From positions 2,787,869-2,851,868 of the forward strand of contig JALJCS010000052.1 in NCBI GenBank assembly GCA_023055355.1: DNA of 64,000 nt. The letters run 5' to 3'. Within the stretch, counting starts at the first letter, position 1, and the number at the start of each line of letters is the position of its first letter. This document shows positions 48,228 to 62,100 of the stretch, piece by piece. The notes under the pieces are model-generated. The model was not told the origin of the DNA. It saw nothing but the letters and a program-made list of their open reading frames with translations, and made no database searches. This DNA is from Agelaius tricolor (Eukaryota; Chordata; Aves; Passeriformes; Icteridae). The translations under genes and the position numbers were made by a program.

Positions 48228-51200
48228 AGGGCCCACAGGCCAAAGGCCTGAGCCAAAGCACTGGGGCAGCTGAGGCAGGAGAGCTGGGGGCAGCTGCCTC
48301 AGCTCCTGAAGCCCTGCACGCCCAAGGGGCTGCTTTGCACAGCGCAGCTTCAGCCGCAGCCCCCTTCTCACCATCCAGGGCTCCCTGCTGAGCACCACCA
48401 GGCCTCTGAGCGCCAGGCGCCGCTCCCTGCACTCCATCTGCAGGCAACTTGACATCATCTTCACAACAGTGCCAGCACATTTCCTCAAGTGCAGGCACTC
48501 GAGGACCTGAAAGGCACGGGGCAGTGACAGGGGAACCATCCAGCAGGAGCCCAGAACCCCACAGGGCCGGGCCCAGGCAGCAGCACAGGGCGTGGCCACT
48601 GGCCCAGGCAGCTGTGGCTCTGAGAGGCCAGAGAGCTGCGAGGCAGCTCAGCCAGGCACTGCTGGCCACCAGGCTCACCTCCACAAGGAATGCCAGCAAG
48701 GGCAGATCCCAGCTTGGCTTTTCACTGCTGAGCAGCAGGAGAAGGCGATATGCCACATGGGAACACAGTGGGCTCAAGTCATAACGCATCTCCCTGGCAG
48801 GGGGAACAAAGGCACCGAGAGCCTGAGGTGGGGGACAAACCTCTCCCAGAACTGACTCCCAGAGGCCTGCTCTTTCCCCAGCATCCCTGCAGGGGATGTG
48901 GCTGCTCTGGGAGGCGGCCCCTTCTGGGCACTCTCCTCTCCCAGGCTTTTTCAGCCTCCTTGGCCGTCCCTCAGTGACGAGCCTCTGTGGCCCATGACCA
49001 CAGGGACTGCCTGGAGCACAGAGCACAAATGCCGGGGACAGCGGGGACAAGGGGGTCTCACCTGGCCAGCAGAGCCATGGCATAGTGCTGGCTGTCAGCA
49101 CACAGCAGCGTCTCCCAGGCACACTTGCGCTCCATAGACATCACCACGTGCTCACACCGCAGTCGGCAGAGCAGAACCTTCATGGCCTGCACTGCAAACC
49201 TGTGTGCAGAGCAAAGCCCAGGTCACACTAGGAGCGCTGGCGCTGGCCACAAGGGCATGGCAAGGACAGGAGGACTGGCACCTGTTAAGCGTGATGGGAA
49301 GGCGCTGCTCCTCCTGGCACGCTCCCCAGAAGCTATCAACTTCCTCTGCTGGCGGCTGCTGCGTAGTGATGACAATATGGAAGAGCAGTGCCAGAAACAG
49401 TTGCTCAGAATAAGGGATCATGGCCTTGAGCAACCCGGGCACCTGCACAGTCACCAGAGCTGCCTGCAAAAGAAGCAGCCAGAGACAGCGCTCAGTGCCA
49501 AGGTGTCCATGGGGCAGGGCCCAAGGGCAGATGCAGGAGGAGCAGCGGGCCTGGTGTCCCCTGAGCCTGCCCCTAGCCCAGCTTTCAGCCCAGTGACTCC
49601 GGCACTGAGAGCACTGAGAGCTACTGCAGAGGCCACCTGGCGGCCCTGAGCATGGGCCCAGAAACTCACAGCCAGGGCAAAAACGTCCCTGTCGTCCCCA
49701 GCAGAGGCGCATGCGCTGTGCAGTGGCCAATCCTCCATTACACGGAGCAGTGTTGGCAGCACTTTCTGCATTGTTACTCCTGACGAGCCAATGCTTCTCC
49801 ATATCCTCGCAGCAGCTCTGTGGGATCAGATCTCTGTGTCAGGGGCATCTCAGTCACAGTACCGTGCCCTGTGCAGCTGTGCGAGTGCAGGTGAAAGAGC
49901 CCCGGTGCCCTGGGGGGCAGGGGGGAGCATTGGCAGCAGGCTCGGGAAACAGAGGGGCCCGAGGCTCCTGGACCTCTCTGCCTGTCCGGCAGACCCCATA
50001 GCACAGGCTGCGCAGGGCCACGGGCCCTAAAGGCTGCTGAGCCCTGAGCTCTCCAGGCACGTGGGCCCCGTACCTGTCACATGTTGGGGCACAGCACAGG
50101 AGGGTCAGCACCACATCGGCAGGGTGCTCTTCAGCCAGCCTCACAATGTGGCTGTGCAGCCTGGCATCCACAGTGCCATGGGACAGTAGAGTCTGGTGGA
50201 TGTTTCTTACCATGGCCGGCACCTGGAGGAGGCATGGGGGAGATTTGGAGTGCTGTCCAAGGGAGCAACTTGCCCAGCTTCCCTCAAGAAGTGCTTCCCT
50301 TCCCGCCACACTCTGCTGGCCTCAAAGGCTGAGGGGCCCAGGGACCATGGCTTGAGGGGACACACCATCCTGGCAGGCCTCCAGGCCCGGCCCCAGGCTG
50401 CTTACCTGCTCCTGAGAAGGAGCAGCACTGTCCTCCAAAAGATCCTTCGTGGCAGCATGAATCCCAGTGAGAGTGGGCCCGCTGCCAGTATTTGAGATGT
50501 CCTCGGTCTCGGCGGTGTTGCTGTTCGTCACGGCCACATCCTCACTCGCTGCCTCGTCTGCCTTTGCCCTGTCCTCGTTCGTTGCAGCCTCAGAGTCTGC
50601 TGAGTGCTCAGCCCAATCTGGGTTGACATCAGGCTCTGCCTGGAGCTCGGTCAGCCCCGAGGCAGGCTGGGCTGTGCCCTCAGCTGCTGTGGGGCCCACC
50701 TTTCTACATCGTCGAATGCGCAGCAATTTCCCAAACATCTGCAGGAGAATAAAGGGCAGGGAAGCCAGGCATGCTCCGTAGCATGCTCCAAGCGTGCTGC
50801 TGGGCTGAGCAGGGACAGCAGGCCCAGCCCAGCCGGGGGTAACTGCAGGTACCTTCAGGGTTTTGAGCAAGCGGCTGCGGCCGGCTTCCTGCTCTTGTGT
50901 CTTCTCCAGGGCTGCACCTGGCAAAGAGCGAGCGCGGCCAGAGCTGAGGGGCTGCGGGAGAGGCCGGAGAACACAGCCCAGCCCTGCGCTCCCCAGGCAG
51001 GGAGAGCCCCGGCATGACCCAGGCGAAGGAGCGCGGCCATTGTGGGCTGTCTGCTCTGCCCCTCGTCCATCCTGTCCATGGGCATGTCCCCAGGGCATGG
51101 GATGGGATGGCATGGGGCCATGCTGGCTGTAGCCATCAGCCCTATGGCCCAGCTCTGCTACTCACCATCCTGCAGCGTCTGGATCTGCTCCGGGTCTTCA

Positions 51201-51283
51201 GGCTCTTGTGCTGGGGCGGCTCCAGGGCTTCTCTTTTTTTCCCCTCTGAACACTTTCAACAAGCCGGGCAATCTGGCTGCCAT
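46098..51283 (-). CDS. MROH-like HEAT-repeat protein, copy 7 (complete)
   Basis: Exons: 51166-51283, 50853-50917, 50406-50738, 50074-50222, 49670-49817, 49282-49463, 49062-49199, 48679-48793, 48372-48506, 47933-48106, 47669-47824, 47408-47509, 46935-47037, 46604-46660, 46098-46324. I see no residue difference from copy 6 in the predicted 733-residue protein; unit-level differences are intronic, such as one near 48289 in intron 9 and C at 46722 in intron 13. Intron 9 has 14 CAG triplets. Confidence 0.87.
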
Positions 51284-54200
51284 GCCAGAGTCTGTTCTTG
51301 AGGGTGCCTTCAAGAGAGATGCCTCAGGATATCACCAAGTCAACAACTGCGCTTGTGCCTTCAAGGCACCTGTGACAGACAAGCCTCAGGAAGGCTGCAG
51401 GACAGCAAGTCCTGCACTGTGGTCTTGAGGGCTCCTGCCACAATGACAGGAGACTCCTCCTAAGCCATTCAGGTGACCAAATCCCACCGTCTGGACTTGA
51501 TGGCGCTGGCCGCAGGAATGGCAGACGCCTCGGAAAAGCTCCGAGTCACAGAGTCCCGCAGGCTGGCCTCGAGCTCAGCTGCGGGAATGACGCTGCGGAA
51601 AAGCTCCGGCTGAGACGGGAAGGAGCGAGCTGTGCGGGGGCTCCTCACGGCACCGCTCTGTCCCCTTCTGTCCCGTCGCCTGTTCCGAGCACCCGGGCAA
51701 GCTTCTATTTCCCACGTGTCACAAAGGGCCCTTGGTCACCGGCTTCCATTCCATGCAACGCCGACCCTGCTGCAGCGTGCCAGCCAGGGCCCTTGCACAC
51801 ACTGCCGCCTGCCCCGGGGCCGCCCCCAGCCCGGCCAAAGTGGCCCAGGCTGGAAGCAATCCCTGCGCCCACGTGTCTCAGGCAGCCCCACAGGATCTCT
51901 TGCAACTGCTCCAAACATCAACAAATGCTGCCCTGCTCTGTGGGCTCGGGCCAGTTCAGAATCCTCACTTCAGGAAAGCTTTACTTCCCATTGCTCAACT
52001 CAAGCACTTGCAAAAGTTGCAAACTTCTCCAATGAATAGCCACGAGAATGGGAATGCTTTGGAAGTTTCTTCCCTTCTCAAAGCAGCAACTCCTTTGCCT
52101 TAACATCATCCACTGCAAGTCACTTGACCAAACATAACACTACACAGAGCCAAAAAGAAGGCCATTCTTTGATTGGCAAGTGCTTTTCCAAGAAGGGATG
52201 ATCATCTCCTCATTCTCTTAAAGGAATAAAAGCTCTCAAGAAATGAAAGACCACTCAGCGTTACAAGAGTAACCCAAACAAATGAGTAGATGGCAAAAGG
52301 GCTAATCCTCCCCCAGTACAGATATCTAAGTGGCCAAGAAAGTACAGCTCTCCCCTCTTGTTCCCTGCAGGAGAAACAGGACCAGGAAAAGAAATAGTCA
52401 CAGAGATTTTTTTCTGCCCTCCAGAACCAAAGCTGTGCCAAAGCACAGATGCTGCCTTCAAAGGGACTCAAATTCAAGCCCAGACCTCTCACCTTCCAGA
52501 AAACTCCTTCCCCAAAACCCACCCCCCCAAACACCCCCACAGAAGCCCTCAACACCCTGCCAGGACCCCCAGCTCTGCCCGTCCCTCCGCAGAGCTTTCC
52601 CAGCCTCCAGCAGGGCCCCTGCTTCCCTGCACCTGCCATGGGATGGCACTCAGGAGGATCTGCTCCAAGGCCTTCCCTGGCTTGGAGCAAAGCCAGCCTG
52701 CCAGGCCTATGGTTCCTGGGTCATCCTTGCCAGCCAGCCTTCCCGTGCACGGCTCTTCCATGGGCACATCTGCGCTCAGCTCGCACTTCTCCACTCTGGC
52801 AGGCCTGCTGGGAAAGGATCCAGAGCAGCCTGGCAAGCTCTTTCTCCAGCTCCTTCTTCACTCTTGGGGGAGCTAGAACATCCCACAGGAAAGACACTGC
52901 TGCCACAAGAACTGGGTGGCATCAGGCAGCTCTGGGGAGACCCCTCAGCACTGCTGTATCCTGAGGGAACGCTGCTGGCCATCTCCTGTGCGTATCCGCA
53001 AAAGCTTCAAATCAGCTGCCTCAGCTTCCAGGGCCTCTCTTGGCCAGCATCCTGATGTGGATGCAGGGCTGCTGCCAGGCGCCGCTGGCACCCAGCGGGA
53101 CAGGACCGGCTGTCTCGTGTCCACGCAGCAGCCCTGACACACAGCCAGGGCCATGCCGAAAGCAGACAAACGCTCCCGGCTCAGCAGAGAGGAGCAAGGA
53201 GCACCGGGCTGCTCTCAGCCTATCGCAGCATGCTGCTCCAGTGGGAGGGGCAGGCCGGCCACCCACATGCAGGCCATGCCCTGCGTCAAAAGGACGGGCA
53301 TTTTGTCCTTTTCATCCCTCCAGCCCAGAACCAGGCCTGACATCTCCTCCTCTGGAATGGAGCTTTTCCCGTTACAACGTCATCTCACGCTTGGCCAGTG
53401 CGTGAGATGAGGCTGCAATGACTTGTGATACTCCCTCCATGCCAAGCACAGCTCCATTGTGGCACAGCTTCCCATCCATTGACCAGTCCATTGTTTCCCT
53501 CAAGGGTCAAATTCCCACCAGTTAAACCATAAGGTTTCCTTCATTGTCTGTTCTTCATTATCTTGTTGACACGCACAACAGCGTGTGTCCAAATATGGCA
53601 GGGCCTTTGACACCACTTTGGTCCTGACACACAGGCTCCTTGTGCCACTGCTGGCCTCCAGTGTGCTCAGCAAGATCTGGAACTGCACAGTGCTCTGCAA
53701 CTGCACCTTCAGCACAGGGACCTTTCCAGCCTGGCCTGCCCTTGTTCCTCTGGCTCTGTGCACAAAACACGGCGTGGCAGAGAACGGCAGCAGGGGCCTG
53801 TGTGTCCCAGGGCCCCGGATTTGCTTCACCTCCACAGGCATGCGGGCAAAGTGAAGAAGCCAAACTGTTTATTCACGGAAGGCCAAGCAAAGGGAGGAGT
53901 GGTGAGGGAAGAAAGGGGACGGGCAGGGTCTGAGGGCTGGGGAGGCACGCAGTTGTCAACAGGCAGGGAGAAGGCAGGAGCTATGGCAACTTCCCACAGG
54001 CTCAGCTGTGCCAATCATCAGCTGTGCCTGAAGCTCCAGCTGGTCTCTCCTGGTCTCTTCTGGTCTCTCCAGGTGATCTCCTCTTCCATGGTGTCTTCAG
54101 GCCTTTTAGCAGCAATGGTTCTTCTGAGCCGCCAGATAAACGGAGTTCTGCAGATCTCTCCATGATTCTCTGCTGAAGCGCTATGTTCCATTGGGAAGGG

Positions 54201-55401
54201 CTGTCATCTCTTCTCAGGCCTTGAAGGGCTGCAAGAGACATGAGCAGAGCCACGGTCAGAGCCTGGATCTGCAGGTAGCCAAGGAGGCCTTCCTGCCAGG
54301 GCCATAGCTCCTAACTCTGGCCATGGACAGGAGGCAGCAGGAGACAATGGGATGGGTTAGAAGGTGCTGGCCACCAATCTCCCCTGCGCGTCTCCCTGAG
54401 ATCTCTCTGTGCTTGTCCACACAGGGAGCGAAGCCTGCCGCAGCCAGGCCAGGATTTGCAGTTCCCCCAGCGGCAGCCCCCGCTGTCAGCCCGCTGCCCG
54501 CACTCACCCTCATTGAGGAGCTGGAGCTCTTCCTTGCGGCCCCTCATGACCATCCCGGCCATCCCTGCCAAAACAGAGCCTGTCACGGCCCCAGCGGCGC
54601 AGCTCCCTGCCAGCGCCGCTGCCGGTGCCGCGGCCACACGGGCTGCTGGCCCGGCAGGGCTCAGCCGGGGCCCTTGCCGCACGCTGCCGCCCCAGGGCGC
54701 GGCTGCCAGAGGGCGGCAGCAGCGCCCAGCCCGGCCGGGGCTCCACGGCGCCGGGCCCGGCCGGCGCTGCCGGGGCAGCAGGCGGGGCCGGGGCCGAGCT
54801 GCGGCGGCCCGGGGAGGGAGCCCGGGCTCGGCACTCACCGATGATCCTGACGGCCGCCTCTCGCAGGGGCTCCTGTGGGCTCTGCAGGTAGCGCAGGGCC
54901 CCGCGCAGGTGCTCGGCCGCTCGGCTCCTGTCCTCTGCCAGCTGCAGAGAGCGGCAGGAGGGAAGCGTTGGCGCGGGCTCAGCCCCTGGGCCGGGCGCTG
55001 CCTGCGCCCAGCCCCGGCCTCCCCTGCCCGCACCGCCCTGAGGCGTGGCCACAGCAGCCGCTGGCCAAGGGCTCCCGAGGGGAGGGGGCAGAGGGACGGC
55101 TGCTGCCCGGGGAGCCGCCGTGCCGCCCCGCAGCCCCGCCGGGCCGGGGCTCCATGGGCACCCGCCTCGGGCCCACGGGAGCCTGGAGAAGAGCCCGCGC
55201 GGCCTCTGCCTGCAGCAGCGGCCAGGGGCACAGCTGCCCGGCCCCGCACCCTGAGCACCGCCCTCAGGGGCCTTCTCCAGCCTCAGCCTGGGCCTTCCAG
55301 GCCCTCCTTACCAGCACCTCGCTGAACTTTGACAGCTGCCCCTTCTTCACCAGCTGCTTCAGCTTCCTCCTCTTCAGGAACTTGGCCACACCAAGCAGCG
55401 T
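47498..55401. repeat. Tandem array unit 7 (7904 bp)
   Basis: Nearly identical to units 6 and 8; has T at 54626 where units 6 and 8 have C. Confidence 0.97.
48185..48226. repeat. (CTG)14 / (CAG)14 tract in intron 9, unit 7
   Basis: 14 triplets at the equivalent position. Confidence 0.98.
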
Positions 55402-56087
55402 TTCCCGAGAGGCCTGCAGGGCACCAGACACCCACAGATGGCCCCACGGGCCAAGGCACAGGACCCACATCCCTGTGCCAAGGCCTGCACCAGGCTGCAC
55501 TCCTGGAGGTGCCAGGGCAGGAGGCAGCCCAGCCCCCTCCCCAAGATCCACCAGCATCACACAAAACCTCACCTTTGCCACACACCGCTTCTCATCATGG
55601 CACTGGAAGAAGAGTGGAAGGAGGCTTTGGCTCAAAACCTTCGCAAGGGGCTTTTTTCCCTCCTCCACTACCGACTCCATCACCCTGAAGAAGAGCTCAA
55701 GGGAGAGCACTTGCACATAGCTGTTGTCCTGGAGGAATGCAAGAGGATCAGGCCTTTACACCAAATACTCCACGCTCACCTGGCCAAAGTTTCTGGGCAG
55801 CAGCCAGTGCCCGCAGCTGGGCACACAGAGCCTTACGTGGTCAAAGAGCAGCAGCAGTGCCTCAGCCAGCTTGGGGGCAGTGGTGCTGGATACCAGCATG
55901 TCTGCCTGGAGCACATTTGTCAACACATGCATGGACATGCTGACCACCTTTCCATCGGCCTCACCCAGCAGCTCCAGAAGGCTCTCAGAAAGGCTGCACA
56001 TTCTCCTGGCCTGCGTGGAACACAAGGCTGCGCTGCAAAGCCATGGACGGCTGCACCGCCAACACCGCCCTGGCACTGCAAGCCCAC

Positions 56088-56131
<44 letters not shown>

Positions 56132-59100
56132 AGGGCCCACAGGCCAAAGGCCTGAGCCAAAGCACTGGGGCAGCTGAGGCAGGAGAGCTGGGAGCAGCTG
56201 CCTCAGCTCCTGAAGCCCTGCACGCCCAAGGGGCTGCTTTGCACAGCGCAGCTTCAGCCGCAGCCCCCTTCTCACCATCCAGGGCTCCCTGCTGAGCACC
56301 ACCAGGCCTCTGAGCGCCAGGCGCCGCTCCCTGCACTCCATCTGCAGGCAACTTGACATCATCTTCACAACAGTGCCAGCACATTTCCTCAAGTGCAGGC
56401 ACTCGAGGACCTGAAAGGCACGGGGCAGTGACAGGGGAACCATCCAGCAGGAGCCCAGAACCCCACAGGGCCGGGCCCAGGCAGCAGCACAGGGCGTGGC
56501 CACTGGCCCAGGCAGCTGTGGCTCTGAGAGGCCAGAGAGCTGCGAGGCAGCTCAGCCAGGCACTGCTGGCCACCAGGCTCACCTCCACAAGGAATGCCAG
56601 CAAGGGCAGATCCCAGCTTGGCTTTTCACTGCTGAGCAGCAGGAGAAGGCGATATGCCACATGGGAACACAGTGGGCTCAAGTCATAACGCATCTCCCTG
56701 GCAGGGGGAACAAAGGCACCGAGAGCCTGAGGTGGGGGACAAACCTCTCCCAGAACTGACTCCCAGAGGCCTGCTCTTTCCCCAGCATCCCTGCAGGGGA
56801 TGTGGCTGCTCTGGGAGGCGGCCCCTTCTGGGCACTCTCCTCTCCCAGGCTTTTTCAGCCTCCTTGGCCGTCCCTCAGTGACGAGCCTCTGTGGCCCATG
56901 ACCACAGGGACTGCCTGGAGCACAGAGCACAAATGCCGGGGACAGCGGGGACAAGGGGGTCTCACCTGGCCAGCAGAGCCATGGCATAGTGCTGGCTGTC
57001 AGCACACAGCAGCGTCTCCCAGGCACACTTGCGCTCCATAGACATCACCACGTGCTCACACCGCAGTCGGCAGAGCAGAACCTTCATGGCCTGCACTGCA
57101 AACCTGTGTGCAGAGCAAAGCCCAGGTCACACTAGGAGCGCTGGCGCTGGCCACAAGGGCATGGCAAGGACAGGAGGACTGGCACCTGTTAAGCGTGATG
57201 GGAAGGCGCTGCTCCTCCTGGCACGCTCCCCAGAAGCTATCAACTTCCTCTGCTGGCGGCTGCTGCGTAGTGATGACAATATGGAAGAGCAGTGCCAGAA
57301 ACAGTTGCTCAGAATAAGGGATCATGGCCTTGAGCAACCCGGGCACCTGCACAGTCACCAGAGCTGCCTGCAAAAGAAGCAGCCAGAGACAGCGCTCAGT
57401 GCCAAGGTGTCCATGGGGCAGGGCCCAAGGGCAGATGCAGGAGGAGCAGCGGGCCTGGTGTCCCCTGAGCCTGCCCCTAGCCCAGCTTTCAGCCCAGTGA
57501 CTCCGGCACTGAGAGCACTGAGAGCTACTGCAGAGGCCACCTGGCGGCCCTGAGCATGGGCCCAGAAACTCACAGCCAGGGCAAAAACGTCCCTGTCGTC
57601 CCCAGCAGAGGCGCATGCGCTGTGCAGTGGCCAATCCTCCATTACACGGAGCAGTGTTGGCAGCACTTTCTGCATTGTTACTCCTGACGAGCCAATGCTT
57701 CTCCATATCCTCGCAGCAGCTCTGTGGGATCAGATCTCTGTGTCAGGGGCATCTCAGTCACAGTACCGTGCCCTGTGCAGCTGTGCGAGTGCAGGTGAAA
57801 GAGCCCCGGTGCCCTGGGGGGCAGGGGGGAGCATTGGCAGCAGGCTCGGGAAACAGAGGGGCCCGAGGCTCCTGGACCTCTCTGCCTGTCCGGCAGACCC
57901 CATAGCACAGGCTGCGCAGGGCCACGGGCCCTAAAGGCTGCTGAGCCCTGAGCTCTCCAGGCACGTGGGCCCCGTACCTGTCACATGTTGGGGCACAGCA
58001 CAGGAGGGTCAGCACCACATCGGCAGGGTGCTCTTCAGCCAGCCTCACAATGTGGCTGTGCAGCCTGGCATCCACAGTGCCATGGGACAGTAGAGTCTGG
58101 TGGATGTTTCTTACCATGGCCGGCACCTGGAGGAGGCATGGGGGAGATTTGGAGTGCTGTCCAAGGGAGCAACTTGCCCAGCTTCCCTCAAGAAGTGCTT
58201 CCCTTCCCGCCACACTCTGCTGGCCTCAAAGGCTGAGGGGCCCAGGGACCATGGCTTGAGGGGACACACCATCCTGGCAGGCCTCCAGGCCCGGCCCCAG
58301 GCTGCTTACCTGCTCCTGAGAAGGAGCAGCACTGTCCTCCAAAAGATCCTTCGTGGCAGCATGAATCCCAGTGAGAGTGGGCCCGCTGCCAGTATTTGAG
58401 ATGTCCTCGGTCTCGGCGGTGTTGCTGTTTGTCACGGCCACATCCTCACTCGCTGCCTCGTCTGCCTTTGCCCTGTCCTCGTTCGTTGCAGCCTCAGAGT
58501 CTGCTGAGTGCTCAGCCCAATCTGGGTTGACATCAGGCTCTGCCTGGAGCTCGGTCAGCCCCGAGGCAGGCTGGGCTGTGCCCTCAGCTGCTGTGGGGCC
58601 CACCTTTCTACATCGTCGAATGCGCAGCAATTTCCCAAACATCTGCAGGAGAATAAAGGGCAGGGAAGCCAGGCATGCTCCGTAGCATGCTCCAAGCGTG
58701 CTGCTGGGCTGAGCAGGGACAGCAGGCCCAGCCCAGCCGGGGGTAACTGCAGGTACCTTCAGGGTTTTGAGCAAGCGGCTGCGGCCGGCTTCCTGCTCTT
58801 GTGTCTTCTCCAGGGCTGCACCTGGCAAAGAGCGAGCGCGGCCAGAGCTGAGGGGCTGCGGGAGAGGCCGGAGAACACAGCCCAGCCCTGCGCTCCCCAG
58901 GCAGGGAGAGCCCCGGCATGACCCAGGCGAAGGAGCGCGGCCATTGTGGGCTGTCTGCTCTGCCCCTCGTCCATCCTGTCCATGGGCATGTCCCCAGGGC
59001 ATGGGATGGGATGGCATGGGGCCATGCTGGCTGTAGCCATCAGCCCTATGGCCCAGCTCTGCTACTCACCATCCTGCAGCGTCTGGATCTGCTCCGGGTC

Positions 59101-59187
59101 TTCAGGCTCTTGTGCTGGGGCGGCTCCAGGGCTTCTCTTTTTTTCCCCTCTGAACACTTTCAACAAGCCGGGCAATCTGGCTGCCAT
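54002..59187 (-). CDS. MROH-like HEAT-repeat protein, copy 8 (complete)
   Basis: Exons: 59070-59187, 58757-58821, 58310-58642, 57978-58126, 57574-57721, 57186-57367, 56966-57103, 56583-56697, 56276-56410, 55837-56010, 55573-55728, 55312-55413, 54839-54941, 54508-54564, 54002-54228. Predicted 733-residue protein appears identical to copies 6 and 7. A synonymous T at 58430 in exon 3 matches units 2 to 5, whereas units 6 and 7 have C like unit 1. Intron 9 has 14 CAG triplets. Confidence 0.87.
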
Positions 59188-62100
59188 GCCAGAGTCTGTT
59201 CTTGAGGGTGCCTTCAAGAGAGATGCCTCAGGATATCACCAAGTCAACAACTGCGCTTGTGCCTTCAAGGCACCTGTGACAGACAAGCCTCAGGAAGGCT
59301 GCAGGACAGCAAGTCCTGCACTGTGGTCTTGAGGGCTCCTGCCACAATGACAGGAGACTCCTCCTAAGCCATTCAGGTGACCAAATCCCACCGTCTGGAC
59401 TTGATGGCGCTGGCCGCAGGAATGGCAGACGCCTCGGAAAAGCTCCGAGTCACAGAGTCCCGCAGGCTGGCCTCGAGCTCAGCTGCGGGAATGACGCTGC
59501 GGAAAAGCTCCGGCTGAGACGGGAAGGAGCGAGCTGTGCGGGGGCTCCTCACGGCACCGCTCTGTCCCCTTCTGTCCCGTCGCCTGTTCCGAGCACCCGG
59601 GCAAGCTTCTATTTCCCACGTGTCACAAAGGGCCCTTGGTCACCGGCTTCCATTCCATGCAACGCCGACCCTGCTGCAGCGTGCCAGCCAGGGCCCTTGC
59701 ACACACTGCCGCCTGCCCCGGGGCCGCCCCCAGCCCGGCCAAAGTGGCCCAGGCTGGAAGCAATCCCTGCGCCCACGTGTCTCAGGCAGCCCCACAGGAT
59801 CTCTTGCAACTGCTCCAAACATCAACAAATGCTGCCCTGCTCTGTGGGCTCGGGCCAGTTCAGAATCCTCACTTCAGGAAAGCTTTACTTCCCATTGCTC
59901 AACTCAAGCACTTGCAAAAGTTGCAAACTTCTCCAATGAATAGCCACGAGAATGGGAATGCTTTGGAAGTTTCTTCCCTTCTCAAAGCAGCAACTCCTTT
60001 GCCTTAACATCATCCACTGCAAGTCACTTGACCAAACATAACACTACACAGAGCCAAAAAGAAGGCCATTCTTTGATTGGCAAGTGCTTTTCCAAGAAGG
60101 GATGATCATCTCCTCATTCTCTTAAAGGAATAAAAGCTCTCAAGAAATGAAAGACCACTCAGCGTTACAAGAGTAACCCAAACAAATGAGTAGATGGCAA
60201 AAGGGCTAATCCTCCCCCAGTACAGATATCTAAGTGGCCAAGAAAGTACAGCTCTCCCCTCTTGTTCCCTGCAGGAGAAACAGGACCAGGAAAAGAAATA
60301 GTCACAGAGATTTTTTTCTGCCCTCCAGAACCAAAGCTGTGCCAAAGCACAGATGCTGCCTTCAAAGGGACTCAAATTCAAGCCCAGACCTCTCACCTTC
60401 CAGAAAACTCCTTCCCCAAAACCCACCCCCCCAAACACCCCCACAGAAGCCCTCAACACCCTGCCAGGACCCCCAGCTCTGCCCGTCCCTCCGCAGAGCT
60501 TTCCCAGCCTCCAGCAGGGCCCCTGCTTCCCTGCACCTGCCATGGGATGGCACTCAGGAGGATCTGCTCCAAGGCCTTCCCTGGCTTGGAGCAAAGCCAG
60601 CCTGCCAGGCCTATGGTTCCTGGGTCATCCTTGCCAGCCAGCCTTCCCGTGCACGGCTCTTCCATGGGCACATCTGCGCTCAGCTCGCACTTCTCCACTC
60701 TGGCAGGCCTGCTGGGAAAGGATCCAGAGCAGCCTGGCAAGCTCTTTCTCCAGCTCCTTCTTCACTCTTGGGGGAGCTAGAACATCCCACAGGAAAGACA
60801 CTGCTGCCACAAGAACTGGGTGGCATCAGGCAGCTCTGGGGAGACCCCTCAGCACTGCTGTATCCTGAGGGAACGCTGCTGGCCATCTCCTGTGCGTATC
60901 CGCAAAAGCTTCAAATCAGCTGCCTCAGCTTCCAGGGCCTCTCTTGGCCAGCATCCTGATGTGGATGCAGGGCTGCTGCCAGGCGCCGCTGGCACCCAGC
61001 GGGACAGGACCGGCTGTCTCGTGTCCACGCAGCAGCCCTGACACACAGCCAGGGCCATGCCGAAAGCAGACAAACGCTCCCGGCTCAGCAGAGAGGAGCA
61101 AGGAGCACCGGGCTGCTCTCAGCCTATCGCAGCATGCTGCTCCAGTGGGAGGGGCAGGCCGGCCACCCACATGCAGGCCATGCCCTGCGTCAAAAGGACG
61201 GGCATTTTGTCCTTTTCATCCCTCCAGCCCAGAACCAGGCCTGACATCTCCTCCTCTGGAATGGAGCTTTTCCCGTTACAACGTCATCTCACGCTTGGCC
61301 AGTGCGTGAGATGAGGCTGCAATGACTTGTGATACTCCCTCCATGCCAAGCACAGCTCCATTGTGGCACAGCTTCCCATCCATTGACCAGTCCATTGTTT
61401 CCCTCAAGGGTCAAATTCCCACCAGTTAAACCATAAGGTTTCCTTCATTGTCTGTTCTTCATTATCTTGTTGACACGCACAACAGCGTGTGTCCAAATAT
61501 GGCAGGGCCTTTGACACCACTTTGGTCCTGACACACAGGCTCCTTGTGCCACTGCTGGCCTCCAGTGTGCTCAGCAAGATCTGGAACTGCACAGTGCTCT
61601 GCAACTGCACCTTCAGCACAGGGACCTTTCCAGCCTGGCCTGCCCTTGTTCCTCTGGCTCTGTGCACAAAACACGGCGTGGCAGAGAACGGCAGCAGGGG
61701 CCTGTGTGTCCCAGGGCCCCGGATTTGCTTCACCTCCACAGGCATGCGGGCAAAGTGAAGAAGCCAAACTGTTTATTCACGGAAGGCCAAGCAAAGGGAG
61801 GAGTGGTGAGGGAAGAAAGGGGACGGGCAGGGTCTGAGGGCTGGGGAGGCACGCAGTTGTCAACAGGCAGGGAGAAGGCAGGAGCTATGGCAACTTCCCA
61901 CAGGCTCAGCTGTGCCAATCATCAGCTGTGCCTGAAGCTCCAGCTGGTCTCTCCTGGTCTCTTCTGGTCTCTCCAGGTGATCTCCTCTTCCATGGTGTCT
62001 TCAGGCCTTTTAGCAGCAATGGTTCTTCTGAGCCGCCAGATAAACGGAGTTCTGCAGATCTCTCCATGATTCTCTGCTGAAGCGCTATGTTCCATTGGGA

